Source: Gilvimarinus chinensis DSM 19667 (GTDB taxonomy: Bacteria; Pseudomonadota; Gammaproteobacteria; Pseudomonadales; Cellvibrionaceae). Taken from it: a DNA stretch of 64,000 bases. The number at the start of each line of letters is the position of its first letter. Positions within the stretch are counted from its first letter, which is position 1. The DNA lies in the NCBI RefSeq assembly GCF_000377745.1, contig NZ_KB898707.1, positions 678,482 through 742,481 of the forward strand, in the 5' to 3' direction. The translations under genes and the position numbers were made by a program. Under the pieces are notes generated by a model. The model worked only from the letters and a program-made list of their open reading frames with translations, was not told the origin of the DNA and made no database searches. Below, piece after piece: positions 55,347-64,000 of the stretch.

Positions 55347-56726
55347 ATGACTAAGCCCAGTAAAATATCCATACCGCGCAAGCCCAGCTATGTGACATTG
55401 GCTACCGAGTGCGATTTTTTTCAGCTATTTAAAAAAATTGAAAAGCGCTTCGCCAATTGCTTTTTTCTTGAGTCATTGGGCGAAGAAAGTCACATTTCGC
55501 GATATTCTCTAATCGGTTTTGATCCTGCGCAAATTTTTTCAGCCCGTGATAAGTCGCTGACTGTTACTGAACGAGATGGCAGTGCGCAAAGCTATCCCAG
55601 CGAAAACCCCTACTATTTACTGCGCGACATTGTGCCGCAGGACATTATCTCGCGCGGCTATGCCGGTGGGTTAACAGGTTATATCGGCTACGACTGTATG
55701 AATTATTTTGAGCCGAGCATGAGTATCCAGTCCAGTGAGTATTTCGATGCGTTCAAATTTGGCTTGTATAAAGACGGCCTGATTCTGGACAAAATGACCA
55801 ACGAAATTTTCTACTTTTACTACGATGAAAACCGTGAAGCCTTGGTGAATGAGTTGATTCATGCTGACTACCCAGGCGATGGCGATTTAACCATTACCCC
55901 CAAGGGCGACACCATGGATCGTGCTGCCCACGAGGCGGCGGTAGAAAAAGTTAAGCAGGATATTATCGAGGGCAAAATATTTCAGTGCGAAGTGGGTTTT
56001 AAGACCTTGTTTACGCTTGAGGGTGACACCATTCGTGTTTACGAATCCATGCGTGAAGTGAACCCGTCACCGCAAATGTATTACATCAAATTTGGTGCAG
56101 AGAAAATTATCGGTGCCAGCCCCGAGCTGCTGTTTCGTCTGCGTCAGGGAGAAATGGAAACTTATCCTTTGGCGGGCACAACTAAACGTGGTGCTACTGA
56201 AGCAGAGGATAAGTTGTTGGCACGCACGCTGTTGAACGACCCTAAAGAGATTGCAGAACACAATATGATTGTCGATTTGCACCGCAATGATATTGGACGT
56301 GTAGCACAATTTGGTACGGTAAAAGTGCGCAACCTAATGGATATTAAGCGGTTCAGCCATGTGCAGCATATATCCAGCGAAATTGTCGGCATTATGTCTG
56401 AGTCAGAGGATATGTTCAGCGCGTTGGCCAGTAACTTTCCGGCCGGTACGCTGACGGGTGCTCCAAAAATTGAAGCGATGAAGATTATCGATGATCTGGA
56501 GTCGGATGGGCGTGGCCCCTACGGCGGAGCGGTTGGGCATTTCTCTTTTAATGGCGACTGTACCTTTGCTATCCCTATTCGAACTTTGTTTGTGAATGGG
56601 GAGCACGGTTACGTGCAAACCTGTGGCGGTAATGTTTACGATTCCAATGCTGCTGACGAGTATCAAGAAATTCAACGCAAGTTTGCCGGCACTAAAAAGG
56701 TGCTGGATCGTTTTAAACCGGTTTAA
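55347..56726 (+). CDS. trpE: Anthranilate synthase component I
   Basis: A 459-residue chorismate-utilising enzyme: RFANCFFLESLGEESHISRYSLIG near the N terminus (the ESxG region takes part in tryptophan feedback), GGAVGHFSF and FAIPIRTLFVNG in the C-terminal half with the conserved ARTLLNDPKEIAEHNMIVD segment. It converts chorismate to anthranilate with ammonia from TrpG. Start ATG 55347 has AAAGG eight bases upstream. The longer frame from 55305 overlaps trpR and is rejected. PabB is the alternative, but the trpR-trpE-trpG setting favours TrpE. Confidence 0.92.
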   Translation: MTKPSKISIPRKPSYVTLATECDFFQLFKKIEKRFANCFFLESLGEESHISRYSLIGFDPAQIFSARDKSLTVTERDGSAQSYPSENPYYLLRDIVPQDIISRGYAGGLTGYIGYDCMNYFEPSMSIQSSEYFDAFKFGLYKDGLILDKMTNEIFYFYYDENREALVNELIHADYPGDGDLTITPKGDTMDRAAHEAAVEKVKQDIIEGKIFQCEVGFKTLFTLEGDTIRVYESMREVNPSPQMYYIKFGAEKIIGASPELLFRLRQGEMETYPLAGTTKRGATEAEDKLLARTLLNDPKEIAEHNMIVDLHRNDIGRVAQFGTVKVRNLMDIKRFSHVQHISSEIVGIMSESEDMFSALASNFPAGTLTGAPKIEAMKIIDDLESDGRGPYGGAVGHFSFNGDCTFAIPIRTLFVNGEHGYVQTCGGNVYDSNAADEYQEIQRKFAGTKKVLDRFKPV

Positions 56727-56737
56727 GGGGTGCTGAA

Positions 56738-57391
56738 GTGAATATTTTAATTATCGATAATTACGACTCCTTTACCTATAACTTGTACCAGTATATGGGC
56801 GAAATTCTGACCGCCGAAAAAGCCAAGGGCGGAGTCAGTGACTTTTCAATCGTGGTAAAGCGCAATAACGAAATATCCTTGGATGACGTTAAAGCCATGG
56901 CGCCGGATCGGATTATTATTTCGCCAGGGCCGGGTTCGCCCGACGATAAAGCCTATTTTGGTGTGTGTGCTGAGGTAATCGCTACGCTTGGAAAAACAAT
57001 ACCACTGCTTGGTGTTTGCTTGGGTATGCAGGGTATTACTCACGTCTTTGGCGGTAAGGTTGTCAAGGCGGGGTTGCCGGTACATGGTAAAACCAGCCCT
57101 ATCTACCATGATGGGAAAGGCGTTTTTACCGAGGTGCCCCAGTCTTTGGAGATTATGCGCTACCACTCGCTGGTAGCCGACCCAAATACATTGCCCGATT
57201 GTTTAGCGTTAACGGCGGTGGTGTCCGAAGTGGGTATTACTGACTTTGCCGATGCTGTTGCCAGGGGTGCGCCCATGGAGATTATGGGTGTTCGCCACAA
57301 AGACTATCCTATTGAAGGGATTCAGTTTCACCCAGAATCTTTCGCCACTGAGGGTGGTAAAGACCTGCTGCGGAATTTTCTTTTTTCGTAG
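56738..57391 (+). CDS. trpG: Anthranilate synthase component II (glutamine amidotransferase)
   Basis: A 217-residue class I amidotransferase: oxyanion segment IISPGPGSPDD, nucleophile Cys in LLGVCLGMQG, and the C-terminal His-Glu in GIQFHPESFATE. It supplies ammonia to TrpE and may also serve PabB. The start is GTG 56738 with AAGGGG upstream; trpE ends 11 bp before. The trpDC genes are not in the window. Confidence 0.94.
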   Translation: MNILIIDNYDSFTYNLYQYMGEILTAEKAKGGVSDFSIVVKRNNEISLDDVKAMAPDRIIISPGPGSPDDKAYFGVCAEVIATLGKTIPLLGVCLGMQGITHVFGGKVVKAGLPVHGKTSPIYHDGKGVFTEVPQSLEIMRYHSLVADPNTLPDCLALTAVVSEVGITDFADAVARGAPMEIMGVRHKDYPIEGIQFHPESFATEGGKDLLRNFLFS

Positions 57392-57453
57392 TTATCGCAA
57401 AGGCAGCTTGGGGGTGTGGCGGTCTTTAGCTGTTTTACCTTGCCTTTGGTCGG

Positions 57454-58446
57454 TCAATCAGCGGTTTCACTAAGCTTAAAGTGCTCTCGTATAAAACTGA
57501 CCATTGCCTCGGCTGCGGGTTTGACCCAAGGATCAAATAGCCAGAAGCTGTGCGGGGTATTCTCAAAGGTAACCACCTTAAACGGAATCTGGTGCTGGCT
57601 GAGGCGGCGGATCATTTCATCGCGGCCCACATAAAACCGCGTGCGGCCGCTGGCTAAAAACAAAATGGGCGGTGTATGCTCATTGACGTAATAAATGGGC
57701 GAAGCCTCGTGCCAGGTTTGCTTTTGCTCGGCGTAGTGCCCGCCCAGCCAAAGTACAGCCGATGATGGTGTTTCTCGAGGTGCATCTTCGTATTGCCGCG
57801 CTTTTTCAGAAGTGAAGTCTGACAGTCCGTCAATGTTGATAATCAATTGTGCGTCCGACGAGGTGGCCGAGTTTTGTGCTTGCGGGTCGAACTTGTTCAG
57901 CCCGGCTGTGACGCCTGTGAGACTGGCGATTTGGCCGCCTGCCGAACTGCCCGCCACCGCGATTTGCTGTGGGTTGATGTGAAACTCTTGTGCGTGGCTG
58001 CGCAGCCAGCGGATGGCGGCTTTGGTGTCGTGGATGGCTGCGGGGTAGAGCGCTTCGGGTGCAAGACGGTAACTGATGGTGGCTGCGGCAATTCCGGCTT
58101 TGGCAAGCTCGATGGCAATGGGGGTTAAGTGCGTGCGATAACCTGCCTGCCAGCCGCCACCATGGACTAAAACAACAGCTGGCCGCGACGTATTAGTCTT
58201 GTTGTTGGGGGTGTACAAATCCAGCTGAAGGGTGCGCTCGCCGTAACTGATGTAAGGTGTGTTTTTTATCGCGGTTACAGAATTGGGTGTCTGGATGCTC
58301 GCTAGCGTGATAAAGGGGTAATCATCAATGTATTTGTTGAGTGTGTTTTCTGCTGTGTAGGTGTTTTCTGTGCTGAGTGGCGCTGCATCTGCTCTAAGGT
58401 GTAAGGCTGTGACAAAAAAGCAAAGCAAGGGCAGGATGAGTTTCAT
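57454..58446 (-). CDS. Exported alpha/beta hydrolase (esterase/lipase-like)
   Basis: A 330-residue protein with a signal sequence (LILPLLCFFVTALHLRADA). The oxyanion segment VVLVHGGGWQAGY (HGGGW) and the nucleophile elbow VAGSSAGGQIA show an HSL/BD-FAE-type esterase; the His is likely in FENTPHSFWLF. Such secreted esterases often remove acetyl or other ester groups from plant polysaccharides, which would suit the pectin region, but the substrate is not shown. Convergent with trpG. Confidence 0.82.
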   Translation of the reverse strand: MKLILPLLCFFVTALHLRADAAPLSTENTYTAENTLNKYIDDYPFITLASIQTPNSVTAIKNTPYISYGERTLQLDLYTPNNKTNTSRPAVVLVHGGGWQAGYRTHLTPIAIELAKAGIAAATISYRLAPEALYPAAIHDTKAAIRWLRSHAQEFHINPQQIAVAGSSAGGQIASLTGVTAGLNKFDPQAQNSATSSDAQLIINIDGLSDFTSEKARQYEDAPRETPSSAVLWLGGHYAEQKQTWHEASPIYYVNEHTPPILFLASGRTRFYVGRDEMIRRLSQHQIPFKVVTFENTPHSFWLFDPWVKPAAEAMVSFIREHFKLSETAD

Positions 58447-58481
58447 AGGCTGTGGGCTGGATTGGCGGCGTTATGATTAAA

Positions 58482-58506
58482 AGAGGCACCTTTATAAGGT
58501 GCCTCT
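58482..58506 (-). terminator. Terminator after the second aldo/keto reductase gene
   Basis: On the minus strand AGAGGCACCTT-ATA-AAGGTGCCTCT is followed by TTTTAA. Confidence 0.82.
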
Positions 58507-58530
58507 AAAGCAGTTTTAGCAAATTAAGGG

Positions 58531-59511
58531 TTAGTATGCGCCACGAATATGCGCTGCGACTTCCTGCTGGTAAAACGCCTTGAGCTCTTCGTGCAGCGAT
58601 TGCGGCAGCGAAGGCAGTTCGCTGACCTTGGCGTTTTCCAGCACCTGTTCGGCGCGGCTGGCGCCGGGAATAATGGTGGTGACGGCAGGGTGGTCAAGAA
58701 TCCAGCGCATCGCCATTTGCGCGGTGGTATAGCCCTCTGGAGTTAGCTCTTTTACTCGCTCGGCTAGCTCAACGCCTTTTACAAAAGGAATGCCCGCGAA
58801 GGTTTCCCCTACATTAAAAGCTTCACCGTCTTTGTTGAAGTTGCGATGGTCGGTTTTATCAAATTGAGTGTCGGCTTTAAATTTACCGCTCAGCAGGCCG
58901 CTGGCCAGAGGCAGGCGCGCAATAATGCCAATATCTTTCTCATCGGCAACTGGCAGCAGCTCTTCTACCAGCTTCTGGCGGAAGATATTAAAAATAACCT
59001 GCAGTGAACTCAAGTCGTCGTGTTGGGCGCAAATCAAGCCTTCTTCAACGGTTTCTACGCTGGCACCGAAAAAGCGAACGTGTTTTTCCTGTTGCACGGT
59101 GCGCAGCCAGTCGAAAATCTCACCGCGTTGCATGACTTTGGTCGGAATGCAGTGCAGTTGAATTAAATCGATACAATCGGTTTGCAGTCGGTCCTGGGCG
59201 CGCTTAAGGCTATCGCGCAAATCGGTCAGTGAGTAGCCATCGGGGTAGGTCCCGGCACCGCGTCCGTATTTGGTGGCAATGTAGGGTTTGTTATTAAGGT
59301 CTTGAGTGTGCTCACCGACGTAAATTTCACTTTGCCCTGCACCGTAGACATCGGCGGTGTCGTAAAAATTGATGTTGGCTTCTTGGGCTGCGTTAAATAT
59401 GGCGTCGACGTTGCTGCGCTCAATGGGACCGAAGTCGCCGCCCAACTGCCAGCAGCCGAGGCCCACTTCGCTGATTTTAAAACCTGTGTTGCCGAGGGAT
59501 CGTGTTTTCAT
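58531..59511 (-). CDS. Aldo/keto reductase
   Basis: A 326-residue NADPH oxidoreductase barrel with FYDTADVYGAGQSE (Asp/Tyr), IATKYGRGAG (Lys) and LIQLHCIP (His) of the catalytic tetrad. The middle segment LEYSIFNRE-like is replaced by FNIFRQKLVEELLPVADEKD, putting it in the YajO/YeaE-like group that acts on sugars or aldehydes. The substrate is unknown. It lies after the GH84 gene on the same strand with a 103-bp gap, so co-transcription is possible. Confidence 0.85.
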   Translation of the reverse strand: MKTRSLGNTGFKISEVGLGCWQLGGDFGPIERSNVDAIFNAAQEANINFYDTADVYGAGQSEIYVGEHTQDLNNKPYIATKYGRGAGTYPDGYSLTDLRDSLKRAQDRLQTDCIDLIQLHCIPTKVMQRGEIFDWLRTVQQEKHVRFFGASVETVEEGLICAQHDDLSSLQVIFNIFRQKLVEELLPVADEKDIGIIARLPLASGLLSGKFKADTQFDKTDHRNFNKDGEAFNVGETFAGIPFVKGVELAERVKELTPEGYTTAQMAMRWILDHPAVTTIIPGASRAEQVLENAKVSELPSLPQSLHEELKAFYQQEVAAHIRGAY

Positions 59512-59614
59512 TGTCTCTCCTGATGTCTGGGGTGTCTGCCATGTGTCTGGCAGTTAGCGGGTCATGCTATCACGCCCAATGGGGTGGCCTGAGTTCTTAA
59601 CATTCTTTTAATTA

Positions 59615-60685
59615 TTATTCCGTTAAGCAGGCGGGATCAAAGGTGTAGCCACCGTTGAGCCAATCGGTTACTTCTCGCGCCGCCTCTTCTTTTTCGAGAT
59701 GAGGGCGATACCTTTGCAGTAATCGCTGGCGTTCGTTCTCGTCGAGTTCGTTAAGGCCGTGATTCGCAAAAAAAGGTGCGTCTTGACGCAGTAATTCCGC
59801 CAACGGCTGAGAGAAGAGCTTTTTTAACAGTGTGTCGATGGTTGCGGGGGCGCGGCATTTTATGCCCTGAGCGAGCCCGGCTAAGGCCGGTAGCGACAGG
59901 GCGAATTGATTCATTGGATTGGCCGCTATGCCTTCAATGTGCTGTTGGTTTTCAAAGCGGCTGGCCTCTGGAGGGCTCAAGTAAAGGTGCTGACTTTTAA
60001 CGGCGCCGTCGTTAACCGGGTAGTTGTCCCACAGAAAGGGCTTACGCTGTAAAAGGTGTGTTATCTCTTGCAGATGCTCCAGTGGGTAGGTTGCGGAGCA
60101 GACTTGAGGGCCGCTCCAGAAAACTTGAATGGCCGGGTCAAGCTCTCGCCCGAGCTGTGGCAAGTAGTTGCTGGGCCTTGCACCAAAAACTTTGTCCAGC
60201 ACTGGGTCGGTGGAGTAATAGGTCGGGCATAGTATGATGCGCTGAGCGCTGGAATGCGTTGTCGCAAAATGCGACAGCTCGGCTTGGCGTGCGGCAAGAT
60301 CTGGGATGTCACCACGCATATCGTCGAAAAACAAGCCCAGCCAGTCTGGCTCGAGTTGATTAATGCGCGTTATTTTTTCCTTAAAGGCTTTGGTGTCGGC
60401 CTTACCTTCGGGGGTGCACAAATCCAGTGGGCTAAGGCCCAGGCCAAACGCTATGCCTGCTGAATGATAGGTGTGGCGTAAGTTTTTCAGTGCTTGCCAT
60501 TGGTCGGCAGGCCAGTCTTGGCGCCAGCGGTTTCGCAAATGGGCATCGGATTTGGGGGCATAAAGATAAAAGTCAAAGTCTTCTTTATGCATAAAGGCGG
60601 CAAGGCGAAGGCGCTGTTCCCAGCTCCAACTGCGGCCGAAAAAGCCTTCGAGTACGCCGGTGGTCGGTGAGTGTGTGTCTGCCAT
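59615..60685 (-). CDS. GH84 family beta-N-acetylglucosaminidase, no signal peptide
   Basis: A 356-residue protein with the GH84 catalytic domain only: GVLEGFFGRSWSWEQRL at the start, YLYAPKSDAHLRNRWRQDWP and the adjacent catalytic aspartates in LGLFFDDMRGD (Asp121, Asp122). These enzymes (bacterial hyaluronidase/O-GlcNAcase group) remove terminal N-acetylglucosamine using substrate assistance. There is no signal peptide, so it should act in the cytosol, unlike the well-known secreted toxin-associated forms. Its target, perhaps imported or recycled amino sugar, is unknown. Confidence 0.88.
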   Translation of the reverse strand: MADTHSPTTGVLEGFFGRSWSWEQRLRLAAFMHKEDFDFYLYAPKSDAHLRNRWRQDWPADQWQALKNLRHTYHSAGIAFGLGLSPLDLCTPEGKADTKAFKEKITRINQLEPDWLGLFFDDMRGDIPDLAARQAELSHFATTHSSAQRIILCPTYYSTDPVLDKVFGARPSNYLPQLGRELDPAIQVFWSGPQVCSATYPLEHLQEITHLLQRKPFLWDNYPVNDGAVKSQHLYLSPPEASRFENQQHIEGIAANPMNQFALSLPALAGLAQGIKCRAPATIDTLLKKLFSQPLAELLRQDAPFFANHGLNELDENERQRLLQRYRPHLEKEEAAREVTDWLNGGYTFDPACLTE

Positions 60686-61000
60686 GGCGCTAGCTTAATG
60701 GGTTTATCAGGTGTTAGGAAGGGGGAGGGCTGAAAGCAAGGTTTTGCTGTAATTTCAACGACCTGGGGCGCTCAGCAGTTGCTCGTTAGCGCTGAGTCAG
60801 ATTGACACAAAGGCCCCGGGTGCCTATGATAGCCGCCTTTTTGCGTCGCACTGCATCTTTGTTGGCATCTTCGTGGGCCGGCTCGTTCAACACCAAAGGT
60901 TACACTCGTCTGGCGCACCAGATTGGCGCGTGAATCCAAATGGCGTGGCAGTGTGTGCGTTCCAGTAAAACTGACTGTAATAGAGGATGCGGAGTAACTC
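60686..61000. other. Intergenic region before pgi
   Basis: A 315-bp gap between the divergent GH84 and pgi genes, without a supported gene. It holds the pgi promoter (60802-60830) and, upstream of it, the repeat CTCAGC/GCTGAG around a 12-base loop (about 60773-60795). No HexR-type operator was found. Confidence 0.6.
60802..60830 (+). promoter_or_regulatory. Strong sigma-70 promoter of pgi
   Basis: A perfect TTGACA (60802-60807), a 17-bp spacer and TATGAT (60825-60830), giving a leader of about 160 bases before the pgi ATG at 61001. Confidence 0.85.
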
Positions 61001-62647
61001 ATGTCCAGCCGTACCGAATTGACTACCTGGCAAGCACTTCAGGCTCATGCGAGCGAAATGAGCAAGCGTCACATGAGTGACTTGTTCGACGAAGATGATC
61101 TTCGATTTGCCAAATTTTCCCTCCAAGCCCCCAATATTCTGCTCGATTACTCCAAAAACCTGATTACCGAAGAAACTCGCACCAAGCTGCTCGATCTGGC
61201 TGAAGCCTGCGAAGTAGAATCCTTCCGCGACAAAATGTTTGCCGGTGAAAAAATCAACCGTACTGAAGATCGTGCTGTATTGCATGTCGCGCTGCGCGAT
61301 CAGTCGGGTGAGGCGCTGGAAATTGACGGCGAAGATGTTCGCGCCCAAGTTAAGCATGAGTTGGAGCGGATGAAGTCGCTGGTGGCGCAGGTGCGCAGTG
61401 GCGACTGGCGTGGTTATACCGGCAAGGAAATGACCGATGTCGTCAGCATCGGCATCGGTGGCTCTAACCTTGGCCCTCTGATGGTCACAGAGGCACTGTC
61501 TGCCTATGGCGATGGGCGTTTGAATGTGCACTATGTATCCAACGTAGATGGCTTCCAGATTGCCGACACCTTGCGCGATCTCGATCCCGAAACCACCTTG
61601 TTTGTGGTGGCATCTAAAACCTTTACCACCCTGGAAACCATGACCAATGCCCGCTCGGCGGAGTCTTGGTTTCTGGATAAAGCCAAAGATAAGAGCTTTA
61701 TTAACCGTCATTTTATCGCCGTATCTTCAAACCGCGAAAAAGCCACTGAATTTGGTGTGGCCGAAGAAAATATCTTCGATATGTGGGACTGGGTCGGCGG
61801 CCGCTTCTCGCTGTGGTCTGCCATCGGCTTGCCCATCGCTCTGAACCTGGGCTTTGAAATCTTCGAAGAGCTGCTCGAAGGCGCCTTTGAGATGGACCAG
61901 CACTTCCGCACCGCGCCTTTGGCGAAAAACGCACCGGTTATGCTGGCGCTGATGGGGGTGTGGAACAACAACTTCCTCGGCCGTAAAGCACATGCGCTGC
62001 TGCCCTATGACCAGTGCTTGCATCGTTTGCCTGCTTATATGCAGCAGGCCGAAATGGAAAGTAACGGCAAAAGTGTTAACTGGGCCGGTGAGCGTATAGA
62101 TTATTCCAGCGTACCGCTGATTTGGGGTGAAGTCGGTATCAACGGCCAGCACGCTTTTTACCAGTGTCTGCATCAGGGGACTCAAGTGGTACCGGCGGAC
62201 TTTATCGGTTCGGTAGAGCCCAGCCTGGCGGTAAAAGGCCATCATGATGCGTTGATGGCCAACTTCTTTGCCCAGTCGGAAGCTATGATGCGCGGTATTA
62301 CCGCCGAGCAGGTACGCGAAGAGCTGACGGCCAAAGGCATGTCGCCCGAACGTATTGAAGAGGTTGTGCCGCATAAGGTGCACGAAGGTAATCGCCCCAC
62401 CAATACTATTTTGATGCAGAAGGTAAGTGCCCGCTCTTTGGGGTCTTTGATTGCCTTGTATGAGCACAAAATATTTGTCCAGGGCATTATCTGGGAAGTG
62501 CACTCGTTTGATCAGTGGGGTGTAGAGTTAGGGAAAGTGCTGGCGAATGGTATTCAGTCCGAGTTGGCGGCCGACGCCGAAATTGATGCTAAGCATGATG
62601 CCTCGACCCGCAATCTGATAGAATATTACAAAAATGCACGGCCGTAA
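61001..62647 (+). CDS. pgi: Glucose-6-phosphate isomerase
   Basis: A 548-residue enzyme with the family signatures: VVSIGIGGSNLGPLMVTEAL, VASKTFTTLETMTNARSA, GRFSLWSAIGLPIALNLG and GQHAFYQCLHQGT (active-site His) and ending FVQGIIWEVHSFDQWGVELGK. It interconverts glucose-6-phosphate and fructose-6-phosphate. The start has GGAG just upstream. It precedes edd by 313 bp with a terminator between. Confidence 0.97.
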   Translation: MSSRTELTTWQALQAHASEMSKRHMSDLFDEDDLRFAKFSLQAPNILLDYSKNLITEETRTKLLDLAEACEVESFRDKMFAGEKINRTEDRAVLHVALRDQSGEALEIDGEDVRAQVKHELERMKSLVAQVRSGDWRGYTGKEMTDVVSIGIGGSNLGPLMVTEALSAYGDGRLNVHYVSNVDGFQIADTLRDLDPETTLFVVASKTFTTLETMTNARSAESWFLDKAKDKSFINRHFIAVSSNREKATEFGVAEENIFDMWDWVGGRFSLWSAIGLPIALNLGFEIFEELLEGAFEMDQHFRTAPLAKNAPVMLALMGVWNNNFLGRKAHALLPYDQCLHRLPAYMQQAEMESNGKSVNWAGERIDYSSVPLIWGEVGINGQHAFYQCLHQGTQVVPADFIGSVEPSLAVKGHHDALMANFFAQSEAMMRGITAEQVREELTAKGMSPERIEEVVPHKVHEGNRPTNTILMQKVSARSLGSLIALYEHKIFVQGIIWEVHSFDQWGVELGKVLANGIQSELAADAEIDAKHDASTRNLIEYYKNARP

Positions 62648-62702
62648 GGCCGTAGAGACCCTGATACAGGGCACACAACGGGGCCGTTAGCGCCTCGCAA
62701 AG

Positions 62703-62740
62703 CGATACCGCGGCACCGCCCAGTGCCGGGGTGTCGTTTT
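62703..62740 (+). terminator. Terminator between pgi and edd
   Basis: A 14-bp stem with one mismatch and one G-U pair (CGATACCGCGGCAC with GTGCCGGGGTGTCG), loop CGCCCA, followed by TTTTATTGTTTTT. edd therefore likely has its own promoter downstream of 62740. Confidence 0.85.
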
Positions 62741-62841
62741 ATTGTTTTTGTGCCGATGATTTTTTCGGCCGATAACAAGATAGAGAAAGTCTAAGGCGTT
62801 ATAAACGTCTGGCCATATTAGAGCGAAAAGCCCCATGGCCT

Positions 62842-62858
62842 CCATGCACATTGCATGG
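62842..62858. repeat. Inverted repeat before the edd leader ORF
   Basis: CCATGCA-CAT-TGCATGG, a perfect seven-base stem. It may be an operator or a structure in the edd leader. No HexR match. Confidence 0.5.
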
Positions 62859-62871
62859 ACTTTAGGAGAGA

Positions 62872-62964
62872 GTGACACACTACAGCCACACAAACGGCCT
62901 AGATTGGGACAACCAGCTCACCGTTTGTATTTCTGAGCATACTGGATCAGTGGTAACGAAATGA
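62872..62964 (+). CDS. Possible 30-codon leader ORF overlapping the edd start
   Basis: A GTG at 62872 with AGGAG (62864-62868) just upstream opens a 30-residue frame that ends TGA at 62962-62964, overlapping the edd ATG at 62961 as ATGA. The peptide is hydrophilic and unrecognised. edd has no good ribosome site of its own, so it may depend on translational coupling from this frame; the Shine-Dalgarno spacing (three bases) is short, which lowers confidence. Confidence 0.4.
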   Translation: MTHYSHTNGLDWDNQLTVCISEHTGSVVTK

Positions 62965-64000
62965 CCGATAGCAAAATTGCTGCAATTACCGACCGAATAA
63001 TCGAGAAAAGCCGTGCAACCCGCGAGGCGTACTTGGACAAAGTCGAGCGCGGGCGCTCTAATGGCCCCGCCCGTAAACGTTTGTCCTGCGGTAACCTGGC
63101 CCATGGCTTTGCCGCCTGTGGATCATCGGATAAAGAAGCCCTGGCTGAGGGCGATGCGCCTAACCTGGGCATTGTCTCGGCATACAACGAAATGCTTTCG
63201 GCCCACGAGCCGTACCACACTTATCCGGATTTGATTAAAAAGGCCGCCCATAGTGTGGGCATGACCGCCCAGTTTGCCGGCGGTGTTCCGGCCATGTGTG
63301 ACGGCGTTACGCAGGGCCGCGATGGTATGGATTTGTCGCTGTTTTCCCGCGATGTAATTGCCATGTCTACCGCTATTGCTCTATCGCACGACATGTTTGA
63401 TGGTGCGCTGTGTCTGGGCATCTGCGATAAGATTGTTCCCGGTTTAACCATCGGTGCTTTATCGTTTGGTCAATTGCCCATTATTTTTGTACCAGCCGGA
63501 CCAATGACCCCGGGGTTGCCCAATGCGGAAAAAGTCCGGGTACGCCAATTGTTTGCCGAGGGCAAGGTGGGGCGTAAAGAGCTGCTGGAGGCCGAAAGCG
63601 CCTCGTACCACAGTGCAGGCACCTGTACTTTCTACGGTACTGCCAACTCCAATCAGATGCTGATGGAGATTATGGGGCTGCACCTGCCCGGTAGCTCGTT
63701 TGTGAATCCAGGTACGCCGCTTCGCGATGCGCTCACTGAAGAGGCCGTCAAACAGCTCGCTAGCATCACCAGCCACGGCAATTACACACCCATGGCTGAA
63801 GTGGTGGATGAAAAAGCCGTGGTTAACGGCATGGTGGGTTTGTTGGCGACGGGCGGCTCGACCAACCACGCCATTCACCTGATGGCCATGGCGCGTGCTG
63901 CGGGTGTGGTGGTTGACTGGCGCGACCTGTCAGAGCTGTCCGATGCTGTGCCTTTGATGTGCCGTATCTACCCCAACGGACTGGCGGATATTAACCGCTT
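62961..64000 (+). CDS. edd: Phosphogluconate dehydratase, N-terminal part (3' end outside window)
   Basis: An open frame of about 346 residues to the window edge, corresponding to over half of Edd. Iron-sulfur ligands are seen in [13 protein letters not shown] and [12 protein letters not shown], and the IlvD/Edd signatures [25 protein letters not shown] and [20 protein letters not shown] are present. It dehydrates 6-phosphogluconate to KDPG in the Entner-Doudoroff route. With pgi next door, glucose entering through glucose-6-phosphate can be routed to ED. Confidence 0.96.
   Translation, partial: MTDSKIAAITDRIIEKSRATREAYLDKVERGRSNGPARKRLSCGNLAHGFAACGSSDKEALAEGDAPNLGIVSAYNEMLSAHEPYHTYPDLIKKAAHSVGMTAQFAGGVPAMCDGVTQGRDGMDLSLFSRDVIAMSTAIALSHDMFDGALCLGICDKIVPGLTIGALSFGQLPIIFVPAGPMTPGLPNAEKVRVRQLFAEGKVGRKELLEAESASYHSAGTCTFYGTANSNQMLMEIMGLHLPGSSFVNPGTPLRDALTEEAVKQLASITSHGNYTPMAEVVDEKAVVNGMVGLLATGGSTNHAIHLMAMARAAGVVVDWRDLSELSDAVPLMCRIYPNGLADINR

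Noticed and set aside
60740-60770. Possible HexR operator before pgi
   Set aside because: Only one half TGTAAT is present without its inverted partner.

Overview
The window looks like chromosomal DNA of an aerobic, polysaccharide-degrading gammaproteobacterium of the Cellvibrio/Saccharophagus/Gilvimarinus type (order Cellvibrionales). This is inferred from a serine-linker pectate lyase lipoprotein next to a large TonB-dependent receptor, the order aspS-yebC-ruvCAB-ybgC-tolQRAB-pal-cpoB, an NspC-type polyamine route and an Entner-Doudoroff gene after pgi. No rRNA, tRNA, phage, insertion sequence or CRISPR array was seen.

Layout. 1-3516: polyamine genes (speA 3' end, carboxy(nor)spermidine dehydrogenase, nspC). 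3559-6022: a uracil-DNA-glycosylase-fold protein, a uridine-kinase-like P-loop kinase and a NupC-type nucleoside transporter. 6126-7700: an exported protein joining a heme-c motif to FG-GAP repeats. 7805-10686: a GbsR/MarR-type regulator followed by a cytochrome bd oxidase. 10767-19212: mixed housekeeping genes (methyltransferase, DUF2383 protein behind a sigma-54 promoter, a divergent sppA-DUF2069-wrbA-arsC block, response regulator, avtA, DUF1704 metalloprotease-like protein, Rieske protein). 19341-29536: fmdB, aspS, yebC, ruvCAB and the complete Tol-Pal cluster. 29677-29964 (minus): a CsrB/RsmZ-like regulatory RNA with 16-17 GGA motifs and an upstream GacA/UvrY-type box. 30042-31454: ppnN.

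31590-37142: an NtrC-like site and a sigma-54-like promoter in front of ureDABCEFG and a small His-rich membrane protein. 37191-41663: aldo/keto reductase, cysK, a metallopeptidase-like protein and an HPP-family membrane protein. 41926-44194: ahpC-ahpF. 44280-51882 (minus): a pectin-use region with a TonB-dependent receptor, a two-module lipoprotein, a PL1 pectate lyase, an undescribed small transcription unit and an outer-membrane barrel. 52129-54704 (minus): class I fructose-bisphosphate aldolase and a PPi-type phosphofructokinase. 55058-57391: trpR-trpE-trpG, with a TrpR-like operator touching the trpR start codon. 57454-60685 (minus): alpha/beta hydrolase, aldo/keto reductase and a GH84 glycosidase. 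61001-64000: pgi and the 5' part of edd.

How it fits together. Imported pectin fragments would feed central sugar metabolism represented here by pgi, edd, a PPi-linked PFK and an aldolase. GntR-type operator sequences (TTGGTnnnACCAA and variants) occur in front of both the receptor and the phosphofructokinase. Three regulatory layers are readable from DNA alone: Gac/Csr (the sRNA), nitrogen/sigma-54 (urease, the DUF2383 gene and the unit near 45.2 kb) and tryptophan autoregulation.
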